A stretch of 64,000 bases of DNA from Rubrivivax sp. (GCA_016790225.1 JAEUOZ010000015.1:26331-90330); one strand, 5' to 3'; positions 16,301-24,362 are shown, counted from the first letter of the stretch. Notes: generated by a model not told the origin, from the letters alone. A program made the numbers and translations.

Positions 16301-16887
16301 AGGACGCTGCGTATGCACAGCGTTATGCGTCCTTCGTGGAGCGCGTGCGCGCGGCGGAAGCTCCGCTGCAGGCCGGCACGGCCTTCAGCGAAGCGGTGGC
16401 CAGGTACCTCTTCAAGCTGATGGCCTACAAGGACGAGTACGAGGTGGCGCGCCTGCACACCGATCCGGCCTTCCTGCAGAAGATCGAGGGCATGTTCGAG
16501 GGCGACTACCGCATCGTGCACCACCTCGCGCCGCCCTCGATCGCGAAGAAGAATGCCAAGGGCGAGCTGATCAAGCAGCCCTTCGGGCCCTGGGTGCGCA
16601 AGGCCTTCGGCCTGTTGGCCAAGATGAAAGGTTTGAGAGGTGGCGCGCTGGACATCTTCGGCAAGACCGAAGAGCGCCACATGGAGCGCCAGCTGATCGC
16701 CGACTACGAGACCACCGTGCAGGAACTGCTGAAGTCGCTGTCGGCCACCAACCTGGCGCAGGCCGCCGAGATCGCGCGCATCCCCGAAGAGATCCGCGGC
16801 TACGGCCACGTGAAGGAGCGCCACGTCAAGGCCGCACGCGCCAGGTGGGACGGGCTGATGGCCCAGTGGCGGGGCAGCCGGGCCTGA
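13336..16887 (+). CDS. Fused indolepyruvate ferredoxin oxidoreductase
   Basis: A 1183-residue fusion of IorA- and IorB-like parts, which oxidatively decarboxylates aryl- or branched 2-oxoacids to acyl-CoA using thiamine pyrophosphate and iron-sulfur clusters. The N-terminal part (GYRGSPLGGYD) is the pyrimidine-binding/transketolase-like domain. The middle TPP domain has CSGCPHNTST and GGEGVSWVGQAPF. A cysteine-rich segment near residues 665-715 (VCEGCGDCSVQSNC, then NKDFSCVKGFCPSF) should bind [4Fe-4S]. The gamma-type domain follows (GGVGGTGVITIGQLLG, DAGGLAQKGGATWSH). Length matches the betaproteobacterial fused enzymes involved in aromatic and branched amino acid breakdown. The divergent Lrp gene is the likely regulator. 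Confidence 0.95.
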   Translation: MNAPLPEAIRKALETVSLDDKYALEQGRAFMSGVQALVRLPMLQRTRDALAGLNTAGFVSGYRGSPLGGYDQALWQAKKHLERQHIVFQPGVNEELAATAVWGTQMLDLYPQSRKFDGVFGIWYGKGPGVDRCSDVFKHANMAGTSRHGGVIAVAGDDHVAKSSTAAHQSDHIFKACGLPVFFPSDVQGILDMGVHAFAMSRFAGVWTGMKTIQEVVESSSSVSIDPQRVNIVLPEDFVMPPGGMHMRWPDGALDQEARLMDYKWYAALAYVRANRLNHNVIEGPHDRYGIIASGKAFNDTRQALADLGLSDEMCRGLGIRLHKVNVVWPLEATITRDFALGLQEILVVEEKRQVIEYQLKEELYNWRPDVRPNVLGKFDQPEGDATGGEWSMPNPSQNWLLRPKADLTPAIIAKAIAKRLKKAGIVPPGSEIEARMDARIRVIEASERALSVIDVKGVERTPWFCSGCPHNTSTRVPEGSRAVAGIGCHYMSVWMDRSTVTFSQMGGEGVSWVGQAPFTTDQHIFSNLGDGTYYHSGLLAVRQSIAAKVNITYKILFNDAVAMTGGQPVDGTLRVPEMTRELHAEGAKEIVVVTDEPEKYQGVSTLAPGVTVHHRDELDAVQRRLREVKGCTILIYDQTCATEKRRRRKRGTMATPSKTVIINEAVCEGCGDCSVQSNCLSVEPIETEFGRKRRINQNTCNKDFSCVKGFCPSFVTIEGGTLKKPRKEKRGDLSALPPLPEPMLPNAEQAYGIVVGGVGGTGVITIGQLLGMAAHLEGKGIVTQDAGGLAQKGGATWSHIQIADRPEAIYTTKVDTAKADLVIGCDPIVTATKSTLALMQPQRSFIALNSHGSPTAAFVHNPNWQFPQGSCEAAIEKAVGREGIGAFDAEEAATQLLGDSIYTNPLLLGYAWQKGRIPLSQASLLRAMELNGVQIDNNKAAFEWGRRCAHDLAAVRALFAAQQVIQVVKRPSLDEVVKRRVDFLTGYQDAAYAQRYASFVERVRAAEAPLQAGTAFSEAVARYLFKLMAYKDEYEVARLHTDPAFLQKIEGMFEGDYRIVHHLAPPSIAKKNAKGELIKQPFGPWVRKAFGLLAKMKGLRGGALDIFGKTEERHMERQLIADYETTVQELLKSLSATNLAQAAEIARIPEEIRGYGHVKERHVKAARARWDGLMAQWRGSRA

Positions 16888-16901
16888 GCTGCTGCAGCGC
16901 C

Positions 16902-17765
16902 GTGGCGCCAGTGTCCGTGGATTGGCCGGCCATCGCGGCCGCGCGTTGCCAGGCGCAGCCGCGCACCGGCTTTCACCTCGACGGTGAGGCCGTGGGCAGC
17001 GTGGCCACGGCGCACCTGCCGGCGCTCACCCGCTGGCCGCAATGGATCGCCCGCGATGCCCAGGGCCTGCACCTGCGTGCACCGCCCGGGCAGCGCGACC
17101 AGGCGCTGTCGCAGATGAACCAGGTGCTGCGCGACGAAAGCCTGATCGTGGCCTGGCGCGACGAGTCCTTCGGCCTGCTCTCGCCGCACGACGGCCGGGT
17201 GCTAGCCACCTTCGAGCGCGCCGCCTGCCGCTTCTGGGGCACGATGACCCGCGGCGCGCACTGCAACGGCTATGTCTGTCTGCGGGCAGACCGCCCCGGC
17301 GAACCCACGCACCTGTGGATCTCCCGCCGCTCGCCGCACAAGGCGACCGACCCTGGCAAGCTGGACAACCTGGTCGGCGGCGGTGTGCCGCTGGGCCAGA
17401 CGCCGCAGCAGACCCTGTGGCGCGAAGGCTGGGAAGAAGCCGGCCTGGATGAAGCACGCATGCAAGCGGCCCGCGCCGGCCGCATCATCCGCATCGATTG
17501 CGATGTGCCCGAAGGCCGCATGGTCGAGGACATCCATGCCTTCGATCTGGAGCTGCCGCCGGAGCTGACGCCGGTCAACCAGGACGGCGAGGTGGCCGAG
17601 ATCCGCCTGCTGAGCGTGGCCGAGGCCACGCAGGCCGCCGCCAGCGGCGAGATGACCACCGATGCCTCGCTGGTGACGCTGGATTTCCTGCTGCGACGCG
17701 GCCTGCTGGAGGCACAGCTGGCCGAGCCGCTGGCCGCCCGCATGCGCGGGCTGTGGGCGGACTGA
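16902..17765 (+). CDS. Nudix hydrolase with DUF4743 domain
   Basis: A protein of up to 287 residues with an N-terminal DUF4743 region (to about residue 110) and a C-terminal Nudix domain. The Nudix box is GGGVPLGQTPQQTLWREGWE followed by EAGL. The first Glu of the classical box is replaced by Gln, while the REGWEEAG part that binds Mg2+ is complete. Plant and yeast relatives act on oxidised thiamine diphosphate, which would fit beside a TPP-dependent enzyme, but this is inference. There is no ATG near the N terminus; GTG at 16902, 16911 or 16917 are candidates, and the first is used, 14 bases after the oxidoreductase stop. Confidence 0.85.
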   Translation: MAPVSVDWPAIAAARCQAQPRTGFHLDGEAVGSVATAHLPALTRWPQWIARDAQGLHLRAPPGQRDQALSQMNQVLRDESLIVAWRDESFGLLSPHDGRVLATFERAACRFWGTMTRGAHCNGYVCLRADRPGEPTHLWISRRSPHKATDPGKLDNLVGGGVPLGQTPQQTLWREGWEEAGLDEARMQAARAGRIIRIDCDVPEGRMVEDIHAFDLELPPELTPVNQDGEVAEIRLLSVAEATQAAASGEMTTDASLVTLDFLLRRGLLEAQLAEPLAARMRGLWAD

Positions 17766-17792
17766 GGGGCCGCGCGCCGCGCCGCCGCGCCG

Positions 17793-19169
17793 ATGCGACT
17801 TCGCTGGGCCTTCCTCCTGATCGCCGTGCTGCCGCTGCTGCTGGCCAGCCTGGGCGTGGCCTGGGTCGTGCAGCAGCGCTCCCACGTGCTCTCGCAGCTG
17901 CACCTGGCGGCGGTGGAGCCCGTGCTGCTGGCCTCGCGGCGTGCGGAGCTGCAGAGTCTGGTCAACCTCGGGCGCAGCTCGATCGCCCACCTGGTGCGAG
18001 ACGGCATGCCCAATGCCGAGGCGCAGCAGCAGGCACTGGCCATCCTGAAGCGCCTGGAGTTCGGCCATGACGGCTACTTCTTCATCGTCGATTTTGATGG
18101 CCTCGTGCTGCTGTACCCGCGCCAGCCGCAGCTGCAGGGCCGCAATCTGATCGATCTGCAGGATCGCCACGGCGGCTTTCCGATCCGGCAGATGCTCGAG
18201 CGCGCCCGCTCGGGTGGCGGCTATCTCGATTACGAGTGGCCGCGGCCCAGCACCGGCCAGGTGGAGACCAAGCTGGCCTACGTGGAGCCGATCGCCGGCT
18301 GGCAGTGGATGCTGGCCACCGGCACCTATGTGGACGAACCCGCACGCGCGCAGCGGCGCATCGGGGAAGCCACGGAGTCCGCCGTGGCCGACACGCTGTG
18401 GCGCGTCGGCGCCATCACGGCGCTGAGCAGCATCCTGGTGGGCGTGGCCGCGCTGGCCATCAACCTGAACGAGCAGCGCAAGGCCGATGCCAAGCTGCGC
18501 GCCATGGCCGGGCAGATCGTCACCTCGCAGGAAGCCGAGCGGGCGCGCGTCGCGCGCGAACTGCACGACGGCGTGAGCCAGTCGCTGGTCTCGGCCAAGT
18601 ATGTGCTGGAGTCGGCGGTGGAGCGCTCGCGCGCGCTCGGCGAGAGCGGGCGCGGCGAGCCAGGGCTGACCGAGACACTGCGTGCCGGCGTGCAGCGTCT
18701 GCGCGATGTGCTCGTCGAACTGCGCCGCATCTCGCACGACCTGCGCCCCGCCCTGCTGGACGATCTGGGCCTGGTGCATGCGCTCGAACACCTGGGCAGC
18801 GAATGGTCCGCCCGCACTGGCGTGCGGCTGGTCACCGACATCGAGCCCGGCATTCCGGTGCCGGCGGAGGCGGTGAGCACGGCGCTCTTCCGCGTGGCGC
18901 AGGAAGCGCTGGGCAATGTGGAACGCCACGCCCAGGCCCGCAGCGTGACCCTGCGCCTCGTGCGGCAAGGCGACGGCCTGGTGCTGCACGTGCTGGACGA
19001 TGGCCGCGGATTCGACGCCGAGCAGGTGGCCCGGTCGCCGCGCCACGGCCTGGGCCTGACCCACATGCGCGAGCGCATCGAATCGCTGGGTGGGCAGTTC
19101 ACACTGGCCTCCAGCGCCAGCGGCACGCTGCTGCGAGCACACTTCTCGGGCCCCGCCCTGGGGGCCTGA
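17793..19169 (+). CDS. Cache-domain sensor histidine kinase, NarX/HisKA_3 type
   Basis: A 458-residue membrane kinase. It has a first membrane helix (residues 5-26) and a periplasmic single Cache domain (GHDGYFFIVDFDGLVLLYP, WQWMLATGTYVDE). A second helix lies near residues 207-225 and is followed by a HisKA_3 dimerisation domain with the phospho-acceptor in ERARVARELHDGVSQSLV. The HATPase domain contains DDGRGFD and HGLGLTHMRERI. Cache domains of this type sense small carboxylates. The gene precedes a NarL-type regulator and a TRAP transporter operon, so it probably senses the transported substrate or a relative. Confidence 0.92.
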   Translation: MRLRWAFLLIAVLPLLLASLGVAWVVQQRSHVLSQLHLAAVEPVLLASRRAELQSLVNLGRSSIAHLVRDGMPNAEAQQQALAILKRLEFGHDGYFFIVDFDGLVLLYPRQPQLQGRNLIDLQDRHGGFPIRQMLERARSGGGYLDYEWPRPSTGQVETKLAYVEPIAGWQWMLATGTYVDEPARAQRRIGEATESAVADTLWRVGAITALSSILVGVAALAINLNEQRKADAKLRAMAGQIVTSQEAERARVARELHDGVSQSLVSAKYVLESAVERSRALGESGRGEPGLTETLRAGVQRLRDVLVELRRISHDLRPALLDDLGLVHALEHLGSEWSARTGVRLVTDIEPGIPVPAEAVSTALFRVAQEALGNVERHAQARSVTLRLVRQGDGLVLHVLDDGRGFDAEQVARSPRHGLGLTHMRERIESLGGQFTLASSASGTLLRAHFSGPALGA

Positions 19170-19295
19170 TGGCGATGCGCCGCCCGCTCGGCGCGATCCG
19201 CGATGCTTGTCCCGGCGCCAAGCGTCCCGCGCTCGCACAGGGTCCTGGTGGCGAGCCCTGATGCCTGTTGCGCGCGTGTCGACGATGATGCGCGA

Positions 19296-19919
19296 GTGCC
19301 TGCTGCCACGATCCGCCTGATGCTCGTCGATGACCATCCGCTGGTGCGCGATGGCCTGCGCGCGCGCCTGGAGGCGGTGGATGGTCTGCGGGTGGTGGCC
19401 GAAGCCGGTGACGCCGATGCTGCGCTGGCCGCTGCTGCACGCGAGCAGCCCGATCTGGTGCTGATGGACATCTCGCTGCGGGGCCGCAACGGCATCCACG
19501 CCACGCGTGAGCTGCTGGCCGCCCAGCCCACGCTGCGCGTGCTGGTGCTTTCGATGCACGATGCACCGGCGACCATGCACGAAGCCTTGCAGGCGGGCGC
19601 GCACGGCTACCTGCTCAAGGATTGTCCGGCCGAGGAGATCGTCGAGGCCATCCACGCAGTGATGAGTGGTGAGCGCCTGCGGCCGGCCGCGCTGGACGCG
19701 GCGCCGCCGGCCTCCTTGCGCGGACCGGGCAGCCTGACCCCGCGTGAGCGCGAGGTGCTGCATCTCATCGCCGAAGGCCTGTCCAGCCGGGAGATCGGAG
19801 AACGGCTGGACATGGGCGTGCGCACCGTGGAAACGCACCGCACGCACCTGCGCCGCAAGCTCGATCTGGCCAGCCCGGCAGCCCTGGTGCGCTGGGCCAT
19901 CGACCACCGAAGCCCCTGA
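19296..19919 (+). CDS. NarL/FixJ family response regulator
   Basis: A two-domain response regulator: receiver (RLMLVDDHPLVRDGLRARLE, phospho-Asp in LVLMDISL, Lys in YLLKD) and LuxR-type helix-turn-helix (LTPREREVLHLIAEGLSSRE, then VRTVETHRTHLRRKL). GTG 19296 gives 207 residues, the usual family size. An in-frame ATG at 19203 would add 31 residues that do not resemble a receiver N terminus. It is the cognate regulator of the Cache kinase just upstream and probably activates the TRAP genes that start 213 bases downstream. Confidence 0.9.
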   Translation: MPAATIRLMLVDDHPLVRDGLRARLEAVDGLRVVAEAGDADAALAAAAREQPDLVLMDISLRGRNGIHATRELLAAQPTLRVLVLSMHDAPATMHEALQAGAHGYLLKDCPAEEIVEAIHAVMSGERLRPAALDAAPPASLRGPGSLTPREREVLHLIAEGLSSREIGERLDMGVRTVETHRTHLRRKLDLASPAALVRWAIDHRSP

Positions 19920-20131
19920 GCGGCCGCGCCGGCGCGCGCGCCTCACGCAACCCGTCCCAGCGCCTGGGCCTGGGGCCGCACCTACGTGTGGACACGCAGG
20001 CGATCCTCCCGATGGCGCGACCGTGACAACGCGTCACAGTCGCGCCACAGCGTCGACGGACTCCGCCCGCGCGGACATGCCTTGCCGAAGCGCTGCCCAC
20101 AACGCCCGTCATTCACTCAGGAGACCCCCCC

Positions 20132-21268
20132 ATGACCACACCCGAGTCCACGCCGCGCCGGCGCAAATTCCTGAAGTCCGCCACCACGGCGGCCGTGGCC
20201 ACCACCGCGATCGCCGCGCCGGCCGTCAGCCGCGCGCAGACGGTGACCTTCCGCTTCCAGAGCACCTGGCCGGCCAAGGACATCTTCCACGAGTACGCCA
20301 ACGACTTCGCCAAGAAGGTGAACGACATGGCGGGCAACCGCCTGAAAATCGAAGTGCTGCCCTCGGGCTCGGTGGTGCCGGCCTTCCAGCTGCTGGATGC
20401 GGTGAACAAGGGCACGCTGGACGGCGGGCACGGCGTGCTGGCCTATCACTACGGCAAGAACACGGCCCTGGCGCTGTGGGGCTCCGGGCCGGCCTACGGC
20501 ATGGATCCCAACATGGTGCTGGCCTGGCACTACTACGGCGGCGGCAAGGCCCTGCTGGAAGAGATCTACAAGAGCCTGTCGATCGACGTCGTGTCCTTCG
20601 TCTACGGCCCGATGCCCACGCAGCCGCTGGGCTGGTTCAAGAAGCCCATCGCCAAGGTCGAGGATCTGAAGGGCCTGAAGTACCGCACCGTGGGCCTGGC
20701 GGTGGACGTCTTCAAGGAGCTGGGCGCCGCCGTCAACCCGCTGCCGGGCGGCGAGATCGTGCCCGCGCTGGACCGCGGCTTGATCGATGCAGCCGAGTTC
20801 AACAACGCCTCCAGCGACCGGCTGCTCGGCTTCCCCGACGTGGTGAAGAACTGCATGCTGCAGAGCTTCCACCAGAGTGGCGAGCAGTTCGAGATCCTGT
20901 TCAACAAGGGCAAGTACGACGCCCTGCCGGCCGAGCTGAAGTCGGTGATCGACTACGCGGTGCAGGCGGCGAGCTCGGACATGAGCTGGAAGGCCATCCA
21001 TCGCAACAGCCAGGACTACATCGAGCTGAAGAAGGCGAAGATCAACTTCTACAAGACGCCGGACGCGATCCTGCGCGCGCAGCTGGATGCCTGGGACAAG
21101 GTGATCAAGGAAAAGGCCGGCGCCAACCCGCTGTTCCAGAAGGTGCTGGACAGCCAGCGCGGCTTCGCCGAGCGCGCCGGTTCCTGGCAGAACGACTACA
21201 TGGTCGACTTCAAGATGGCCTGGAACCGCTACTTCCGCGCCCCGCGTGCGCCGGCCAAGAAGACCTGA
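20132..21268 (+). CDS. dctP: TRAP transporter substrate-binding protein, DctP family
   Basis: A 378-residue periplasmic receptor with a twin-arginine signal (RRRKFLKSATTAAVATTAIA, cleavage near SRAQ). The mature protein starts TVTFRFQSTWPAKDIFHEYA and contains the conserved TRAP region LKGLKYRTVGLAVDVFKELG with the Arg that binds the substrate carboxylate. It resembles the mannitol/chloroaromatic (FcbT1) group, whose receptors are exported folded by Tat. Substrate is probably a 2-oxoacid or aromatic/aliphatic carboxylate, not defined by sequence. A strong ribosome binding site (AGGAG) precedes the ATG. The small and large permeases follow. Confidence 0.95.
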   Translation: MTTPESTPRRRKFLKSATTAAVATTAIAAPAVSRAQTVTFRFQSTWPAKDIFHEYANDFAKKVNDMAGNRLKIEVLPSGSVVPAFQLLDAVNKGTLDGGHGVLAYHYGKNTALALWGSGPAYGMDPNMVLAWHYYGGGKALLEEIYKSLSIDVVSFVYGPMPTQPLGWFKKPIAKVEDLKGLKYRTVGLAVDVFKELGAAVNPLPGGEIVPALDRGLIDAAEFNNASSDRLLGFPDVVKNCMLQSFHQSGEQFEILFNKGKYDALPAELKSVIDYAVQAASSDMSWKAIHRNSQDYIELKKAKINFYKTPDAILRAQLDAWDKVIKEKAGANPLFQKVLDSQRGFAERAGSWQNDYMVDFKMAWNRYFRAPRAPAKKT

Positions 21269-21293
21269 CGCGCCGCCGCTGAGGATGACGGTT

Positions 21294-21315
21294 GGGGCCG
21301 CCTGAGGGCGGCCCC
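21294..21315 (+). other. Intercistronic hairpin between dctP and dctQ
   Basis: A perfect 9-base-pair inverted repeat (GGGGCCGCC, loop TGAG, GGCGGCCCC) lies 25 bases after the dctP stop. No T-run follows, so it is not a classic terminator. It more likely protects the dctP message or partially reduces read-through, giving more receptor than permease. Confidence 0.6.
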
Positions 21316-21375
21316 TGGCTCCTGGCCCCTGGCCCGTCTGCCCTGCGCGCCGCCCGGCGCCGCGGGAGGGAACAC

Positions 21376-21996
21376 ATGAAGAGCTTGTTGATGGCTGTGG
21401 ACCGCGCGTCCACCTGGCTCGGGCATTTCTTTGCCTGGCTGATCATTGCACTGACCGGGCTGATCGCCTGGGAGGTGTTCTCGCGCTACCTGCTGAACAA
21501 CCCGCATGACTGGATGCTCGATGCCCAGATCATGATGTACGGAACGCTGTTCATGATGGCGGGCGCCTACACCCTGGCCAAGAACGGCCATGTGCGCGGC
21601 GACGTCCTCTACGGCTTCTTCCAGCCGCGCACGCAGGCCACGCTGGACCTGATCCTCTACGGCCTGTTCTTCCTGCCGGGCGTCGTGGCCCTCACCTGGG
21701 CCGGCTGGACCTATGCGAACGAATCGCTGGCCATCCGCGAGAGCACGTTCAGCGCCACGCCGCTGCCGCTGTATCCGTTCAAGTTCGTCATCCCCGTGGC
21801 AGGCGGCATGCTGCTGCTGCAGGGCATCGTGGAGATCGTGCGCTGCATCCAGTGCATCCAGACCGGCGAGTGGCCCTCGCGCGAAGAGGATGTCGAGGAA
21901 GTCGACGTGGACAAGCTCAAGGAGATGGTCCACGCCGAAGACGTGAACGCGCTCGCACCCGACACCCCCGCTGCATCAACCGGAGCCGCACGATGA
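21376..21996 (+). CDS. dctQ: TRAP transporter small permease, DctQ family
   Basis: A 206-residue inner-membrane protein with four hydrophobic segments (about residues 15-37, 53-70, 94-115 and 138-158) and a charged C-terminal tail (PSREEDVEEVDVDKLKEMVH). Family features include AWEVFSRYLLN and AGAYTLAKNGHVRGDV. It forms the complex with the large permease. The ATG at 21376 is preceded by GGGAGGGAA. The stop overlaps the dctM start by four bases (ATGA), so the two subunits are translationally coupled. Confidence 0.93.
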   Translation: MKSLLMAVDRASTWLGHFFAWLIIALTGLIAWEVFSRYLLNNPHDWMLDAQIMMYGTLFMMAGAYTLAKNGHVRGDVLYGFFQPRTQATLDLILYGLFFLPGVVALTWAGWTYANESLAIRESTFSATPLPLYPFKFVIPVAGGMLLLQGIVEIVRCIQCIQTGEWPSREEDVEEVDVDKLKEMVHAEDVNALAPDTPAASTGAAR

Positions 21997-24263
21997 AGAT
22001 CCGCAAGGAGTTGTGGTTCGGCTTCGTCCTGATGGGCCTGCTGATCGCCGGCACCGGCGTGATGCTGCTGGCCGCGGACAAGATCACCAGCGGGCATCTG
22101 GGCCTGATGATGCTGGCGCTGGTGGTGGTGGCCATCATGCTGGGCTTTCCCACGGCCTTCACGCTGATGGGCATGGGCATGATCTTCACCTGGCTGGCCT
22201 ATGGCCGGGACTCGGGCAAGACACTGACCCTGATGGTGCAGAGCGCCTTCAAGGTGATGGGCAACGACGTGCTCATCTCCATCCCGCTGTTCGTCTTCAT
22301 GGGCTACCTGGTCGAGCGCGCCAACCTGATCGAGAAGCTCTTCAAGAGCCTGCACCTGGCGCTGGCCCGCGTGCCGGGCTCGCTGGCGGTGGCCACGATC
22401 TTCACCTGCGCGGTGTTTGCCACAGCCACGGGCATCGTGGGCGCGGTGGTCACGTTGATGGGCCTGCTGGCCCTGCCGCAGATGCTGCGCGGCGGCTATG
22501 ACGTGCGCGTGGCCGCCGGCTCCATCACCGCGGGCGGCTGCCTGGGCATCCTGATCCCGCCTTCGGTGATGCTGATCGTCTACGGCGCCACGGCCGGGGT
22601 CTCGGTGGTGCAGCTGTATGCCGGCGCCTTCTTCCCCGGGCTGATGCTGGCCGGGCTCTACGTCGTCTACGTCATCGTGCTGGCCAAGCTCAAGCCGCAC
22701 CTGATGCCGCCGCTGTCGGCCGAGCAGCGCTTCGTGCTGCTGCCGCCGGCCACCCAGCGCGTGGCCGAAGGCGTGTCTGCGCACGCGCTGGCCGGCACCT
22801 TGGGCGCGCTGCGGCGGCCCGATCTGGGCGTGCCGCGAGCGCACCTGTGGCGCCTGATCGGCATGGCCGCGCTGCCCCTGCTGGTGGTGGCCTCCGCCGC
22901 GACACTGGCCTGGCACTTCAATACGCGGCCCGTCGAAGCGGCTGCAGCTGCGGATGCCACGCTGGAACGCATGGGCACCGGCAGTGCAGCTGCCACCTCG
23001 GGAGAAGAAGGTGGCCTGAAGGAACCCGGCGCCAGCGAAGGCGGCCTGAAGGAGCCAGGCGCTGCCGAGGGAGGCTTGAAGGAGCCCGCGGCCGCGGAAG
23101 GCGGCCTGAAGGAACCCGGCGCCGCCGACGGCGGCGTCAAGGAACCCCCAGGCGCGGACGCCGGGGTCAGGGAACCACCCGGCGCAGACACCGGCGTGAA
23201 GGAGCCGCCCGGCGCTGCCGGTGGCGTGCAGGAACCTCCTGGGGCCACGGGTGGCGCGCAGGAGCCCCCCGGCGTCGCCGCTGCGGCGCCCGCAGCGCCC
23301 CAGGCCGAGGCTTCGCGCAGCGCGCCGACGCGGGGCTTCTGGATCGGTCTGGGCGCGGGTGCGCTGGCGCTTGCGGTCTTCTATGCGCTGCTCAGCTTCC
23401 AGCGCCTGGAAATCTTCCGCATGCTGCTGCAGAGCTTCTTCCCGCTGGTGGTGCTGATCCTCGCCGTGCTGGGCTCCATCGTCTTCGGCCTGACCACACC
23501 CACCGAAGCGGCCGCGGTCGGCGCGTTCGGCGGCTATCTGCTGGCCGCCATCTACGCCACCGTGGCCAAGCGCAAGGACAAGGCCAAGGTGTTTGCGATC
23601 TGGCTGCTGCTGTGGGCCCCGGCGCTGATCTGCGTGGGCTGGTTCGGCCTGCATCAGGGGGGCCTCATCGAGACAGCCGTCTCGCAGGCCTTCGGGATGC
23701 TCGCGATCCTGGGTGTGGCGCTGTGGGCGCTGCTGGCCTACCGCCAGGCGGGCCTTCAGAACGAGGTGAAGGAGTCCGTCTTCCTGACCGCCAAGACCAG
23801 CGCCATGGTGTGCTGGCTCTTCGTCGGCTCGGCAATCTTCTCGGCCGCCTTTGCCTTGCTGGGCGGGCAGGAGCTGGTCGAGAAGTGGGTCATGTCGATG
23901 AACCTGACCAAGACCGAGTTCCTGATCCTGAGCCAGGTGATCATCTTCATCCTCGGCTGGCCGCTGGAGTGGACCGAGATCATCGTGATCTTCATGCCGA
24001 TCTTCATCCCGCTGCTGGACAACTTCGGCGTGGACCCGCTGTTCTTCGGCCTGCTGGTGGCGCTGAACCTGCAGACGGCCTTTCTGAGCCCGCCGGTGGC
24101 CATGGCGGCGTTCTACCTGAAAGGCGTGAGCCCGCCGCACGTCACCCTGAACCAGATCTTTGCCGGCATGCTGCCCTTCATGGGCATACAGATCATCGCC
24201 ATCATCCTGCTCTACCAGTTCCCGGCCATCGGCCTGTGGCTGCCGGAGGTGCTCTACAAGTAG
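21993..24263 (+). CDS. dctM: TRAP transporter large permease, DctM family, with internal repeat insertion
   Basis: A 756-residue ion-coupled permease, well above the usual 430-or-so residues of DctM, though long forms occur in the mannitol/chloroaromatic group. The first half has the canonical helices and motifs (GNDVLISIPLFVFMGYLVER, ATATGIVGAVVTLMG, AGSITAGGCLGILIPPSVM). A long hydrophilic stretch between membrane segments (about residues 325-445) contains nine 10-residue repeats, of the type GGLKEPGAAE. The second half resumes with helices and ends with the conserved GWPLEWTEIIVIFMPIFIPL and LNLQTAFLSPPVAMAAFYLK. The stop is followed by a strong terminator. Confidence 0.93.
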   Translation: MKIRKELWFGFVLMGLLIAGTGVMLLAADKITSGHLGLMMLALVVVAIMLGFPTAFTLMGMGMIFTWLAYGRDSGKTLTLMVQSAFKVMGNDVLISIPLFVFMGYLVERANLIEKLFKSLHLALARVPGSLAVATIFTCAVFATATGIVGAVVTLMGLLALPQMLRGGYDVRVAAGSITAGGCLGILIPPSVMLIVYGATAGVSVVQLYAGAFFPGLMLAGLYVVYVIVLAKLKPHLMPPLSAEQRFVLLPPATQRVAEGVSAHALAGTLGALRRPDLGVPRAHLWRLIGMAALPLLVVASAATLAWHFNTRPVEAAAAADATLERMGTGSAAATSGEEGGLKEPGASEGGLKEPGAAEGGLKEPAAAEGGLKEPGAADGGVKEPPGADAGVREPPGADTGVKEPPGAAGGVQEPPGATGGAQEPPGVAAAAPAAPQAEASRSAPTRGFWIGLGAGALALAVFYALLSFQRLEIFRMLLQSFFPLVVLILAVLGSIVFGLTTPTEAAAVGAFGGYLLAAIYATVAKRKDKAKVFAIWLLLWAPALICVGWFGLHQGGLIETAVSQAFGMLAILGVALWALLAYRQAGLQNEVKESVFLTAKTSAMVCWLFVGSAIFSAAFALLGGQELVEKWVMSMNLTKTEFLILSQVIIFILGWPLEWTEIIVIFMPIFIPLLDNFGVDPLFFGLLVALNLQTAFLSPPVAMAAFYLKGVSPPHVTLNQIFAGMLPFMGIQIIAIILLYQFPAIGLWLPEVLYK
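23010..23279 (+). repeat. Nine tandem 30-bp repeats inside dctM
   Basis: Nine consecutive 30-base units encode GGLKEPGASE, GGLKEPGAAE, GGLKEPAAAE, GGLKEPGAAD, GGVKEPPGAD, AGVREPPGAD, TGVKEPPGAA, GGVQEPPGAT and GGAQEPPGVA. The first four units are closest to each other; later ones drift to EPPG and lose the Lys. The reading frame is kept and third-position changes are frequent, so the array is not a very recent duplication. Confidence 0.95.
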
Positions 24264-24277
24264 CGGTGCGGCGGCCA

Positions 24278-24311
24278 CCGCGAGCGCTGCCCCGCGCTCG
24301 CGGCCGTTTTT
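24278..24311 (+). terminator. Rho-independent terminator after dctM
   Basis: A perfect 10-base-pair stem (CCGCGAGCGC / GCGCTCGCGG) with a 6-base loop lies 14 bases after the dctM stop. After the stem come CCG and then five T residues (24307-24311). It separates the TRAP operon from the next gene. Confidence 0.8.
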
Positions 24312-24349
24312 CACGCCTGATCCATGGATCGCGGGTGGCGCCGGCCGCC

Positions 24350-24355
24350 TAAGCT
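24350..24355 (+). promoter_or_regulatory. Putative -10 hexamer for a near-leaderless transcript
   Basis: TAAGCT, matching the three most conserved -10 positions, ends seven bases before the ATG at 24363. No Shine-Dalgarno sequence fits in that space. Confidence 0.35.
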
Positions 24356-24362
24356 GTCGCCC

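Noticed and set aside
14356..16824. 822-codon open frame antisense to the indolepyruvate oxidoreductase
   Set aside because: It mirrors a strongly conserved enzyme gene and has His/Arg/Ala/Gln-rich low-information sequence.
17202..19946. 914-codon open frame antisense to the Nudix, kinase and regulator genes
   Set aside because: It spans three unrelated real genes and their gaps, which a genuine gene would not do; composition is typical of a high-GC shadow.
23010..23279. CRISPR-like array suggested by regular 30-bp repeats
   Set aside because: Units are contiguous without spacers, keep an open frame and encode a peptide repeat within dctM.
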